Both the position numbers and the translations under genes were made by a program. From assembly GCA_018398815.1 (NCBI GenBank), contig CM031618.1, positions 52,321,313 to 52,378,812 on the forward strand: 57,500 nucleotides of DNA. Reading direction: 5' to 3'. This document shows, in pieces, positions 45,691 to 57,354 of the stretch. The notes under the pieces are model-generated. The model did not search any database, was not told where the DNA came from, and saw only the letters and a list, made by a program, of their open reading frames with translations. This stretch comes from Conus ventricosus. Lineage: Eukaryota; Mollusca; Gastropoda; Neogastropoda; Conidae. The first letter of the stretch is position 1. Every line of letters begins with the position of its first letter.

Positions 45691-46899
45691 GCGCACACGC
45701 ACACACACACAGTGACACATACACACATGTACAAACAAAAAACCACAGAAATTCTTTTCTTTATTAACTCGAGTCGAGAGTGGTGGCACTAACTGTCGCC
45801 GCCCGCAGCTTGTTCTCATTCCTGATGGTCCTTGGGGGTATAAAAAAAAAAATAAAAATAAAAACACACAACTAATTTGACTGTATTGTGTGGAGGACCA
45901 CATGCAGAAGTAGTGCTTGTCATGTCTTCTCTTTTGGTGCTTTGCAGCTGGTTTTGTTTATTCAGATGATGTTGCAGGTCTTGAACACCATAAATCAGTC
46001 TTGCTGTTTACCTACTCTGCACGAGGTTAGGCCATCCAAATCTGGTTCAATTCATTATACATATATTGTGGGTTCTGATCGCAGTTGATTACCAAGAAGG
46101 CTTCTCTTGGCTGTATGGCTTTAATTTTGTTCACATTCCTCTGTGTCTGGGGGTCTCATAAAGAACCGGCATACTCCAGTCAAGGTTTGACAACCACCAA
46201 AAGTATGCTCTCTCTAGTCTCTCATTTCAAATACTCCAACAGACTCAATTTTCAAACTCCGTTTCTTCTCAACTATTTGACAGAAACATGGAGTTTGATA
46301 GGGAAAACAAGAATTCAGACACATTTTGGGCTCATGCAAAAACAAAACAAAAAAGAGCCGAAACTGTGATCCACATCCACATGGCAATATAAAAAAAATA
46401 TTAAAAAATTGATTTTTTCACTAAAATAAATAATCTGGTGAAAGTGAAACAATACAGCCCTAAGACTTGTAAACATAAAGCAGGATCCAAAGTAAAATCT
46501 GAGAATAAAAGTGAAAGGAAAAGAGCTCAGTTAATTATTCACACACACACACACACACACACAAATACATAGCCACACACACATAGACACAAAGGGAATT
46601 TATCAATGGGGATCACTGGAATACAGAGCTGGGGGAACACAGAGTTAGGGGGACAAAGACACAGGGGAACATAGACACCAAGAAACATTGAGCTGGAGAA
46701 AGTAGCCATGGGGGAGCATTTAGCCGAGAAAACAGTGGGACGACCCCTATTACACACTTAGTTAATCACGGCGATTTATTCTGTTTATGAGTTCTTCTCT
46801 TCTTCTTCCAGATGGGGATGTTTAACCTGCCCCGTGCCCACAGTCTTCAAGTAGACTATTCTGGCACACAGGTTGCATGCATTGAGTATTTTCGTGTAG

Positions 46900-47014
46900 C
46901 CGGTACTCACCCGTCTTAGGACATGAGCATCGGGATCTTTAGAGTCCGTGTATGGTCTTTAGTGCATGCGACACAGACTAGACCTCGGTTTATAGTCCCA
47001 TCCGAACGACTGTA

Positions 47015-47060
<46 letters not shown>

Positions 47061-47173
47061 TGGAGTCAGAACCAATGTTAACTCCGAGGGAAAAATCCCC
47101 CTTAATACCGAAATTCGAACCCGCAACCCCAGGATCACGAGTCCGGCGCTCTACCAACTGAGCTATCGGCCCC
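46900..47173 (-). mobile_element. SINE, family A, interrupted by poly-G, in SSNA1 intron 1
   Basis: The head has GGGGCCGATAGCTCAGTTGG, TAGAGCGCC and GCGGGTTCGAATTTCGG. The body has GTTAACATTGGTTCTGACTC and TTCGGATGGGACTATAAACC. The G-run at 47015-47059 (C on this strand) splits the body where the copy at 20836 has only a few C bases. Confidence 0.85.
47015..47059. repeat. Poly-G run of about 45
   Basis: A pure homopolymer inside a SINE body. Confidence 0.9.
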
Positions 47174-47408
47174 GATATGAGTTACATGAGTTACATGCTA
47201 TGCCCCAAGTTCTTGTAACAATATTAATATTGATTACTATCATCATACAGAAAGTACGTCTCGAACAGTATAACAGCTACTTGACTAACATAATATAGCT
47301 GAGCGCTACGCTCGGCGACGGTGATTCACAAAAAAAATATTTTCCCTCCTCTCCGACATCACAAATCGTGCTACATTCTAATACACAGATTGTCATCATA
47401 TTACTCAC

Positions 47409-47460
47409 ATTTGACCAATTCGTTGTTATAACTTTGTAAAGCCGCTCCCTGTTGTGACAT
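47409..47460 (-). CDS. SSNA1: SSNA1 exon 1 (N-terminus)
   Basis: The start codon is at 47460-47458. The 52-base coding part reads MSQQGAALQSYNNELVK plus one base, then the donor GTCAAAT|GTGAGT. The single T joins GT of exon 2 to make Cys. The QQGAALQ.YNNELVKC start is conserved in SSNA1, so the start codon is secure. With exons 2 and 3 the protein is 123 residues, close to the 119 of human SSNA1. Confidence 0.95.
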
Positions 47461-47840
47461 TGTTGAGGTTTGTTGCACACCAAACAAGTTCGAACTTCTC
47501 TTTTTGATTCAGCTTCGTGCTTACCAAGACAACATGTGTAGACGTCACCAAAAGCGGAGTAGGCCTAGCTTTCCGGAAAAATATCGAAAGATACGATGGG
47601 AAACAAAACGAAGAAATAGGTTTGTCTCCCTTCCATAGACGCAGTTGACTGTTCCGTTACTCTGTCGTAGGAAGCAGTCAGGAACAACAACAATAAAGTC
47701 ACAATACACCTAATTACCCAGTCAAGCGGCTAATTTTCTTTCTTTCCTTTTTTCAGTTTATTCAATTTTATCTTGTTTTATCTTAAGCAATGAACATTTA
47801 GGGTAAGCCATGTAGGAAGAAGTCCCGTAAGAAAACCTAA
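47461..47840 (-). promoter_or_regulatory. SSNA1: SSNA1 5' UTR and promoter region
   Basis: About 380 bases separate the start codon from the next mobile element. No TATA box in the right place is evident. No plus-strand gene start is recognised here either. Confidence 0.4.
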
Positions 47841-47898
47841 CACAGAGTAACTTTTATTCAAGACTGGCACAGCCTTTTAAACTTGAATAAAGTCAGAC

Positions 47899-48252
47899 AC
47901 ATGTGGACCCTATTGTAACACTCTAACAAATGAGAGAGGATTGAGACTCCTGGAATTTGCAAAGTCAAACAACCTGAAGATAACGAACACCTTCGGTCCA
48001 CACAAGATGTCCTGGAGAATAACATGGCATAGTCCTGGAGGATTATATCACAATCAAATCGATTACATCATGGTAAAACAACGCTTCCAGTCGAGTGTCA
48101 ACATTGCCAGAACCAGAAGCTTCCCTGGAGCAGACATTGGAAGTGACCACGAAATGGTCCTCATGACATTCGCACTCCGCCTCAAAAACAACAAAAAGAA
48201 AGGAAACATCAGGTTAAAGTTCAATCTGGAGAAGCTAAAAGACCCAACATAA
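47899..48252 (+). pseudogene. RTE LINE endonuclease, C-terminal part
   Basis: The frame encodes LRLLEFAKSNNLKITNTFGP, then HNQIDYIMV and GADIGSDHEMVLMTF. These include the NQIDYI and SDH motifs of APE-type endonucleases. The N-terminal half is missing through 5' truncation. The frame is lost near 48240, and the linker continues in another frame. Confidence 0.88.
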
Positions 48253-49478
48253 AGGAAGCATTTCAAGCAAATATTGGAGGAAAATTTGCACCTCTACTTG
48301 TCCTGGCAAATGAAGACATCAACATAGAATCCTTCACCGACTCCTTCAACAAAGCTGTCACAGAAACAGCAGCAGAAGTGCTTGGTAAACATCGGCCGAA
48401 GAAGAATCCATGGGTCACCGACGAAATTCTGGAACTTTGTGACAAACGTTGTGAATTGAAAAACAAAAAGAACAACCCAGAAGGAAAAAGAGAGTACAAT
48501 GATGTTAACAAGAAGGTTAAAACTGAGATGAAGGCAGCAATGGAAACTTGGATTGACAACCAATGCCAAGAGATTGATAATAATTTGAAAAACAACAACA
48601 GCAAAGCAGCCTATAAAATTGTCAAGGACCTAACGGGAAAGAAACAAGCCAAGATAACAACGATCCATGACAAAAACGGTAAATGTCTCAACGATGATGA
48701 AAAGATACTACAACGATGGACAGAATACTGTTCTGAGCTTTACTCGCACAACGCTGAGGGAAATTCATCAATCCTTGTCGCGCCGGAACCAACAAATAAC
48801 AGCAAGGATAATATAACACGTGATGAAATCATTAGAGCCTTATCATCAATGAAAGCAGGAAAATCGCCCGGTGTTGACAACATACCGGCAGAATTGATTA
48901 AGGCAGGAGGTGATCCAATGGTGGACATGTTACTTGCAATATGCAACAGAATCTGGGAAACCGGGGAATGGCCTACTCCCTGGACGCAGTCACTTATCAT
49001 CACGCTACCAAAGAAAGGCAACCTACAGCAATGCCAAAATTATCGCACGATTAGCCTCATCAGCCACCCAAGCAAAGTTATGCTGAAAGTAATCCTAAAT
49101 AGACTGAACCCACAAGCAGAAAAGATCATCGCTGAAGAACAGGCGGGGTTCAGGCCAGGACGAAGTACCATACAACAAATATTCAACCTAAGAATACTGT
49201 GTGAGAAGTACAACCAAAACCAACAACATCTGTACCACGTATTCATAGACTTCAAGAAGGCCTTCGACCGAGTGTGGCATGAAGCATTATGGGCAACAAT
49301 GAAACTCTCCAACATCAATGCCAACCTCATTGGAACTATTGAAAGCCTCTACAATAAAGCCACCAGCGCCGTTTTCTTCGGTAACAACATAGGCGAGTGG
49401 TTCCGAACTACCGTTGGAGTGCGACAGGGCTGTCTACTCTCCCCCACACTTTTCAATGTCTTCCTTGAGAGAATATGA
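48253..49478 (+). pseudogene. RTE LINE reverse transcriptase, first part
   Basis: After a basic linker the frame shows KSPGVDNIPAELIK, ITLPKKGN, NYRTISLISHPSKVMLKVIL, EEQAGFRPGRSTIQQIF, VFIDFKKAFDRVWH and GVRQGCLLSPTLFN, the ordered blocks of a non-LTR RT. It stops at 49476-49478 through a frameshift, just before the catalytic block. Confidence 0.92.
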
Positions 49479-50328
49479 CCGATGCGCTAGAAGACCTTGA
49501 AGGAACTGTAAACATTGGAGGGAGAATCTCACCAACCTCCGTTTTGCCGACGACATAGATGGACTAGCTGGAAACGAACAAGAGCTAGTGCACCTGATCA
49601 ACAGACTCAACAACACCTCTGCTGATTATGGCATGGAAATAAGTGCGGAAAAGACAAAGGTCATGACTAACAACCCAATCGGCTTTACCCAAGACATAAC
49701 CATCAACAGCAAAAAGCTTGAACCAGTCAACACATTTAAGTACTTGGGGGCAACAATCTCAGATGAAGGATCAAGACCTGAAATCATCTCAAGAGTCGCT
49801 CAGACCACAGCTACGCTATCTAAGCTAACGCCTCTTTGGAGAAATAAAAACATCTCCATCAGCTCAAAGATTAGACTGATGCGATCCTTAGTCATGGCGA
49901 TATTCTTATATGCTTGTGAGTCATGGACGTTGAAATCAGACCTTGAGAAAAAGATCCAAACAATGGAAATGAGGTGCTTCAGACGACTCCTTGGCATCTC
50001 ATACAGAGATCACATCAGCAATGTGGAAGTTAAAAAGCGCATCGAGAATGAAATTGGTCCATATGTCGATCTCCTAACCTCAGTAAAAAGACGCAAACTG
50101 AAATGGTATGGACACATCACACGATCAACAGGCCTTGCCAAGACAATCATGCAGGGCACAGTACCAGGACAAAGGCGAAGAGGTCGACAAAGGAAAAGAT
50201 GGGAGGATAACATCACGGAATGGACAGGCCTGCGGCTGAGAGACACATTGCGGAGGGCGGAGAACAGAGAGGAATGGAGAAGGATGGTTGTCACTGCTTC
50301 AGGGGTGCCCCTACGGACCGACGTCTAA
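49479..50328 (+). pseudogene. RTE LINE reverse transcriptase, C-terminal part
   Basis: The catalytic FADD lies at 49543-49554, one frame away from both its upstream neighbours; a second indel falls near 49525. From 49588 the frame is open to 50328 with NTFKYLGATISDEGSRPEI, LYACESWTL and a basic C-terminus. These follow the RT fingers and palm in RTE elements. Confidence 0.88.
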
Positions 50329-50332
50329 GGGA

Positions 50333-50357
50333 TCAAGTCAAGTCAAGTCAAGTCAAA
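50333..50357 (+). repeat. (TCAAG)n tail of the RTE LINE
   Basis: Five copies of TCAAG replace a poly(A) tail, as is usual for RTE elements, whose 3' ends are short simple repeats. Confidence 0.85.
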
Positions 50358-50469
50358 GTCAGACGAATACAAAGACGAACAATCTAAAAGTGGACGAAAA
50401 ACAAGTGCAGGCCAACAACCCCTCCGTCATCACAGTAATGACTTGGCAAAGATTTGAACTTAAGGAGCG

Positions 50470-50506
50470 AGGGGGGTGGGGGGGTGGGGGGGGGGGGGGG
50501 GGGGGT
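50470..50506. repeat. Poly-G tract
   Basis: G-runs with two T interruptions inside the inverted-repeat element. Confidence 0.9.
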
Positions 50507-50683
50507 TGAAGATGAAGAAAATGGGAACATAAAATTTAAAAAATGTGTTATAAATATGAAAACTCTTCACTAGCTGCAGGAGGGAATCATCGTAATCCAT
50601 TCTGAAGGCAGATCTTCTTTGTATTCGTCTGACTTTATTCAAGTTTATAAAGGCTGAGCCAGTCTTTAATAAAAGTTATCTGT

Positions 50684-51478
50684 GTGTTATTGTCATTGCT
50701 TATAGCCTATTCACTGTCCTCTTTTTGTGTTATTGTCATTGCTTATAGCCTATTCACTGTCCTCTTTCTGTGTTATTGTCATTGCTTATAACCTATTCAC
50801 TGTCCTCTTTCTGTGTTATTGTCATGTTGCTTATAGCCTATTCACTGTCCTCTTTCTGTGTTATTGCCATTACTTATAGCCTATTCACTGTCCTCTTTCT
50901 GTGTTATTGTCATTGCTTATAGCCTGTTCACTGTCCTCTTTCTGTGTTATTGTCATTGCTTATAGCCTATTCACTGTCCTCTTTCTGTGTTATTGTCATT
51001 GCTTATAGCCTATTCACTGTCCTCTTTCTGTGTTATTGTCATTGCTTATAGACTAATCACTATCCTCTTTCTGTGTTATTGTCATTTCTTATAGCCTATT
51101 CACTGTCCTCTTTCTGTGTTATTGTCATTGCTTATAGCCTATTCACTGTCCTCTTTCTGTGTTATTGTCATTCCTTATAGCCTATTCACTGTCCTCTTTC
51201 TGTGTTATTGTCATTGCTTATAGCCTATTCACTGTCCTCTTTCTGTGTTATTGTCATTCCTTATAGCCTGTTCACTGTCCTCTTTCTGTGTTATTGTCAT
51301 TCCTTATAGCCTGTTCACTGTCCTCTTTCTGTGTTATTGCCATGTTGCTTATAGCCTATTCACTGTCCTCTTCTGTGTTATTGTCATTGCTTATAGCCTA
51401 TTCACTGTCCTCTTTCTGTGTTATTGACATTGCGTATAGCCTATTCAGTCCTCTTTCTGTGTTATTGTCGGATAAGCG
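50684..51478. repeat. 43-bp minisatellite, ~18 copies
   Basis: The unit is TGTTATTGTCATTGCTTATA, GCCTATTCACTGTCCTCTTT and CTG. It starts at the outer end of the right inverted-repeat arm. CATTCCTTATAG and CATGTTGCTT variants recur. Confidence 0.95.
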
Positions 51479-51674
51479 AAACTGACGGATACCTGAAAGT
51501 CAAAATTTGTCTCCCCTGGCGCTTTTGCTTAACCGTCTTCGACTGTACACTTTTATTTTCAATTCAATTTTCTGTACATATAATTTCAAATCTCACAATT
51601 AGAAGACAACGGTATATATAAGTAAACTCTATTCAGAATAAAGAAAAGATCATAAAAAGGAGCAACAGACACAA

Positions 51675-51677
<3 letters not shown>

Positions 51678-51734
<57 letters not shown>

Positions 51735-51743
51735 ATATATATA

Positions 51744-51783
<40 letters not shown>

Positions 51784-51800
51784 GACACACACACACACCA
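51678..51800. repeat. (CA)n next to (TA)n
   Basis: A CA tract (51678-51731) is followed by TA repeats with a TATATTATATAT phase switch and then a short CA block. The TA part is self-complementary and could extrude as a cruciform. Confidence 0.92.
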
Positions 51801-51809
51801 CACACAAAA

Positions 51810-52690
51810 GAACAATATGTATATGACTGCCAGCCATTCCTATAAAAAAAATCATATCTTAATCATTATACATTGATGGTTTCCTACAGTATCAAAAATT
51901 AATTTTTAACGAAGACGCAGACATTATGATAACATACTCTTAACTGGCTAGGAGTTTTTTGTTTTGTTTTGTTTTGTTTTTGTTTTGCTTTTCAATGAAA
52001 CATACATTTTCGTGTTTACATCCCTTCACTTTCAATTGATTCTTTATACTTATGCCAGTCAGTGTTAAACTTTACCATGTTGAAGTTATTGTTAGTTAAG
52101 GTAGAATGAAATGACAAAGAGATTTGGAATACAGTAAGCACATGAATATAAAGAAAATGTTCTTCGTCTGCCACTAATTTCTCAACTTGAAATACATCCG
52201 ACAGGGGGGAAATCGCGTTTGCAAAACAACTGCTTGCAAAACATCAGAACTGATCTGCACGTCACATGGCGAATGCCATTGTGAGCGAGTCAGTTTTATA
52301 CAATATATCCGTGTTTCAGCATTACAAAAAATGTCGAGATGTTGACGGTATTCTAACCACAAAGACAGCGTATAATTATAGTACTGTGGGTTTCTTTATA
52401 CAACGAACTGAATTTCTGCTATTCTCTATGGATTATCGATACTTGTCGCTTTGTTTCCAGTAAGCGATATAGTTCACGAAGATGCAATAGATGATTTCAA
52501 TATTGCGTTGAATGTCTGATCAAAACGCATACTTTACATTCACACCATCTTCTGATCTTTTTGGCAGCGAGAAAGGCCTACTCATTTCTCAAAAATCAGC
52601 GATGTAGGCCTAATGGAATCTTAGAAAAAAAGAAATGGTTATATCTTGATGAAACAAAAACAAAACAAATTCAATTAAAGAGGTTTAGAT
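51810..52690. other. Non-coding DNA, no gene seen
   Basis: AT-rich. No supported feature. Confidence 0.55.
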
Positions 52691-52919
52691 TACAAAGACG
52701 GTAAGATAAGATAAGAAAATGATGCTTATAGCCCAGCCGAACCGCAGAGGCCACATCAGGGCAGTCACCACGTTAAAATCAAACTCACCAGGTCTTGTAA
52801 ACAAAAAAAAAAAAAAAAATCCAACATTCACCATCGCATTAAATGATAACGACCTATAAACCAGCCCAGAAATTGCATTAAAAATCTTTCATCCTTAAAT
52901 CAAAAAACAGATGAACATG

Positions 52920-53470
52920 TTAAAACACTTTCAACAACCCAGGATCACATCAGTCGACCAACCCATAACAGAACTTCATGGTACATCCGCTGTAAATGTT
53001 TGTGTCTCACATCGTGCAAGTCCCAACACTCTAAAAAGAACATGTTTCCATTGAGAGTGGTGCATGACATGGAAATGCACCACGGATCTTCTTCACGCTC
53101 TTTAAAAGGTAAGCATGGGTTAAAAAACATAGGCCGGAGTGCAGCCGCACAGAACCGTTCACTTTACGACCACTCCGACGTGGAAAGGGAGTGAAGCGTC
53201 TTTAAGGTTTGATGGACGGATCATAAAGAGTTTTTGTTATTCGTCTGTGTGTACCAATCCCTCCTGCCGAGGCTCTCACATAAACGTTATTTTGGTTTCA
53301 CATCTGAGCAGGGATATAAGTGTTGGACAGTTTCTCTCTTGTGGCGTTCTTGGCTAAAACGAATCACAATTATCGTTCCCCCGCCGATGCCAACATGGCC
53401 AGGAACCAAGCAAGAGTAATGTTGTAACCGTCCGCCAACAACTTGCTAAAAAGTTCAATAAAAAAGTAAA
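52920..53470 (-). pseudogene. LINE RNase H and Cys-rich C-terminus
   Basis: LADGYNITLAW followed, one frame over, by FPGHVGI resembles the closing RNase H motif. Further 3', KEREEDPWCIS, then FFLECWDLHDVRHKHLQRMY fit the C-terminal Cys/His block common after RNase H in I and Jockey elements. Several frameshifts separate them. Confidence 0.65.
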
Positions 53471-54099
53471 AGTTTCTGGATGCTGTAGGTATGCGCCAGC
53501 TATGTCCTCTCAAAGCTACAGCGAATCCGTACAGAACCAGAAAGACCCACTCAGAAGAATGGGAGATTAATCCTTCAAAGCCATACAAAGAGCATAAGTT
53601 CAGCAGAATTCACAGAAGCATCTGAATGTCTATTTTCCAACAATATCTTAGAAGGAGAGCCCCAGGGCAGTATGCTGCACATGCCACTCCATCCTCAGAC
53701 TGGAAACCGTCAGAGAAAACTTATTGATAGGCATGTGGGAATTTGGAACATAGCTCGCATACAAAGCCTTGTACGCCAGAGAGCTTGGTAGACTCCCTTA
53801 CGGAAAGCTGCTGAGATCAAAACTAATCTCTGGTGTGAAAAAGTTCCATGGAGGTTGAATCCGGAAACTAGGAAAAATTCTGAACTACTCCTTCCCCAGG
53901 TCTATACCTGCATTCCGCACGTGAGGCTGCTACGAAGCCCAAACGCGGAATACATTTCGGGTTTGTTCAAACTTACTTTGGAACGAGGGTCAAAACACAG
54001 TCATAGGCAAGATTCCTGCGGATTCTGGAGAACAGTCGGATGTAATAATTCAAAGACATTTTCAGCCGCGTTTTATGAACAGTGAAGGAATTCACCAGC

Positions 54100-55560
54100 C
54101 TCAGCGTACAGGCTTTACACAGGGGTGGTGCGGAACTCTCCCAAGACAGATACAAGCCCTTGATTGTGGATAGGGTCCAAGAGTTTGAGGAAAGAATATC
54201 ATTGCGAGCCGTACACAGCAACAACCGAAGTCCGATTGAACGGGACAGGGCTCGGAAGGTGCAACAAAGTTTTCCTTATCAGCGCCACGCCCCAGTCGTT
54301 GTGCTACGACCAACGCAGAATAATCAGTGCCTTTTTTGGCAGCAGTTTTGAGGGTTTTAATATGGCAGAGGCAGTTAAGATTTTGGTCAAACATGACTCC
54401 CAGAAATTGGCCTCAAAACATCTGGAATGGGAGATTTCCCTACTGAAGTTCCGGATGCAGGAAAAAACAGACGGAAATTAATGGAAGTGAGATACACTGG
54501 GGTTATTGTACAAGAAAAGGTGAAACCGTTTTCAACCGCCCACGCGATGGATTTAATCTCCGCAAAGCTGAGCTGCCGCTGGAACACTCAGGACGTACAG
54601 GCTTCCAGTTGCGTAACCAGCAAAATCATCCACAAACAATGAGCAGTACCTGAAACCTGCTGAACTGATTGAACAATTGTTGTTGAACTTATAATACAAA
54701 AGAGAGGCATGAGATAGTAATTCTCCCGCAGAGGTAACACCCAACTCCCTGCACGGACCATCAGAGAGATTGGAGCCAACCCGGAACTGAGACTGTCGTT
54801 CTGCCAAAAAATTTTGAATAAAAATCGAAGATGACTCTCAAAACCCAAGATCGAGGAGATCATGAAGTATCCCCGACTTCCAGGTGGTATCGAGGCCTAT
54901 TCTCAGAGTCGCATAAAAATTGGCCACTGCATGCCCCCTGTCTGTTTAAAAAAAGCGTTCCTAAGTGTAGATTCCAGACGAATCTTATGGTCCAACTGAT
55001 ACTACGATGTTTTGCGGAAACCACACTGTTCTTTCGCCAGAAAGGCCATCGGTTCGAGTTTCCACTGAGCCTAGCATTGACCATTTTTTCCACAATAACA
55101 GCACAGCTGGGACAAAGCTATGGTACGGTAGTTAAATGGATTAGAAAGATCTTTTCCATGTTTGGGGATGGGTAAAAAAGAGGGCATTCCGCCAAGAGTG
55201 TGGAAAAGAACTGTAGCTCCACACGTGGTTGTAATACCTGTACAGGATGTCAACCAGACCTTTCTTGTGCGAAGATGATTTCAATAGTTGATAATGTATG
55301 TCATCTATACCTGGAGAGGAGATCGCAGCAAGAGAGTAAGGCAAGATTTCATCGTTAATGTAAAAGGAAGATTGAAGACTTATCCATGTTTTACGATGAA
55401 AATTTGCAGGGAGATTATTCTGTTTAGGCTTTGTGTTTGACAAAAGTGACTGATTTATTGAAAAGGAGGAATTCTTTTCAAATGGTTTGAAGCAAGCAAT
55501 TAGCAACTGCTTTCCTTTTCTGTATTTATAACAGAATCCGAAACTTGAGATGGTCACAGT
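54100..55560 (-). pseudogene. LINE reverse transcriptase remains
   Basis: Fragments in order on the minus strand: SSPGIDDIHYQLLKSSS, FPHSWRNAL, NPFNYRTIALSQL, KMVNARLSGN, CRELGVTSAGELLSH in place of the usual PQGSVLSP block, and CSLFVDDFAGYATG, in which FVDD holds the catalytic site. Each lies in a different frame from its neighbour. Confidence 0.78.
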
Positions 55561-56099
55561 GGGCAGCAGGTATGTTCTACCCTAAGATCCCTTCTAATGA
55601 TGTTTCCATCACCATTTTTCCTATGGAAGATTATTGGATTGTCAGCCTGGGCGGCAGAAGTTTCTCCAGACCGACGTTACTGATTATTAAAAAGTGTGGT
55701 CTCGATTTTAGGCACGGAGTTTTTGATGGGCTCGAGCGGTTGGGACCCGAGGTCGTTGGTATACGGGACCGCTGAGCCCGTTTTCGTACTTTGGAAATTA
55801 TGTTGGCATATCTGAATCGAACCAGGTTGTTGTTGTGCATTTTTTGAATTAATCCGAATACACTGGCATACAGCTTTAGCACATTGATCATAGTGTTAGT
55901 CAGAGATTCCAGCTGGGTCTGTGACCACTGAAAAAAAATCAGTGTCTGGAATTCTTTTGAAGATAGTCGCTGCAAAAATAATTCCAGTTTAAAGCTTTTT
56001 ATATAATGAGAAGATTAAGAGACATCGACGTGTACAGATAATACAGGTTGTAGAAGGACATGTAAATGGACACTTCGTGGCAGATCGACTATGGACAGA

Positions 56100-56800
56100 C
56101 CACTTCAAAGTCCAGGCCACAGCGAGGGGTCACAAACTAACAATCTAAACCAACGAAAGTGAACCTGATATGGACGAATGGAGGGTAATGTTGGCAGATC
56201 CGGATCGTTCAGACAACACCAATCCAAATCGAAAGGACATCCTCAATCAGCAGACCTCTGTATACGAACCGGTACAACCCCAAAGAGGGTTGTACCGTTA
56301 AAGCACCCAACAGCAAAAAGGTCGAGGGAGTTTCCTATAACATACTGCAAGTTCTGACGACAAACCCGGACAGAAGGTGATAGATAAAGAGAACAATTGT
56401 CACAGTCTTGTGGAGAGGTGACTCTCGCAGCTACATCCTGACGGGAGTGTAAAACAGAGTGACATACTAATCAACAAAGTTTTTGTGTAGAGAAGGTCAA
56501 CACCAACCGCCCGACAGTCCCAACGTTGATGGTTTGTGCAGGTTTCGAAAGAAATATTAAAGCCAGAAAGAGTAAAGGTCTCTGTCAAGAATTTATGAGT
56601 TTCTGAAGAGCCACGCCAGAAGATTATAGAGACTTGACACGAAGCTGCAGCTCCTCGAAGTTGGAATTTAGACCACTGATATACCAAAGGAATATTGTAA
56701 GATTCCATTGGTGTCGAGATGGCGAAAAGGAGAGAGATCATGTCAACTGCTCCTGCCTCAACACTGCTGCTAAAGCTGTAAATTTTGTGCTATAATTTCA
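56100..56800 (-). pseudogene. LINE endonuclease remains
   Basis: Minus-strand fragments include SKFQLRGAAASCQVSI, TFLLLG and YRGLLIEDVLS, with spacing like the AP endonuclease of Jockey-type elements, where (L/F)LLGDFNAH is typical. The region is broken by stops and shifts, and the assignment rests on short matches. Confidence 0.55.
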
Positions 56801-57042
56801 CTGACTATCTCAGACGCAGCTGGCAGACCTTTGCCAACAGGTGGAAGTAGGTCTGGGTTAGGGGGACAGGTGGAGGATTTTTCCTCAACTCCAACCATCT
56901 CCACAAATGTTGAACATCCCTTGCCCCGCACGTCACTGGACAGAGAGTTCGAGAGGGGGTGCTTGTTTCTTTAATCTGCCAGCAGCAGATGTTGTAGACT
57001 GTCTGGGCAGATCTGAGGGTTGCTGATTTTTGCCTCCAGCCC

Positions 57043-57190
57043 CCGGGGGGGGGGGGGGGGGGGGCCGGGGGGCCGGCCGGGGGGGGGGGGGGGGGGGGGG
57101 GGGCGGGGGGGGGAGGCTGTGTGTTTGGTTGGGGGGTGGTTTTTGGGTATTAGGGGGGGTCAGGGGGGGGGGGGGGGGGGGGGGGGGGGA
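57043..57190. repeat. G-rich block
   Basis: Long G-runs with short GGCCGG and GGTTGG interruptions between the LINE endonuclease and ORF1 remains. Homopolymer lengths are doubtful. Confidence 0.85.
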
Positions 57191-57354
57191 AACTCAACTG
57201 AAAATGGGGGGAAAAAGATGTAAATTTGGTTTGGTTGGGGGGTAAGGAGTAATAATGTGATGAAAGTTTTTTAATTAAATGTATTCGTAAAACGTAAGTT
57301 ATCAGTCTGAAAGCTGAATGAACGAGTTGGAAATGTTGAAAGTTATTTAAGCCG

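Larger units (their letters stand above)
44640..47400 (-). other. SSNA1: SSNA1 intron 1 of 2.8 kb
   Basis: The intron contains (GA)n at 45488-45562, (CA)n at 45640-45712 and 46540-46562, a SINE and a long G-run. No alternative first exon was recognised. Confidence 0.65.
47899..50364 (+). mobile_element. 5'-truncated RTE-type LINE with target duplications
   Basis: The element begins inside the AP endonuclease domain, carries a reverse transcriptase with frameshifts, and ends after TAA 50326-50328 in a (TCAAG)n tail. AAAGTCAGAC at 47889-47898 recurs at 50355-50364 as the target-site duplication. Domain order and motifs fit the RTE clade. It inserted into an inverted-repeat element. Confidence 0.9.
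47841..50685. mobile_element. Terminal-inverted-repeat element split by a LINE
   Basis: The left arm (47841-47898) contains AACTTTTATTCAAGACTGGC and TTTAAACTTGAATAAAGTCA. The right arm (50617-50685) is its reverse complement with few changes. The left arm resumes after the LINE as GAATACAAAG (50365-50374), which also has its mirror in the right arm. Without the LINE the element is about 380 bases, with about 68-base inverted repeats and no coding capacity, like a MITE. Confidence 0.8.

Noticed and set aside
45613..45903. First exon of SSNA1 in the GC-richer block near 45770-45840
   Set aside because: The reading does not match the SSNA1 N-terminus, whereas 47409-47460 does so exactly and in phase.
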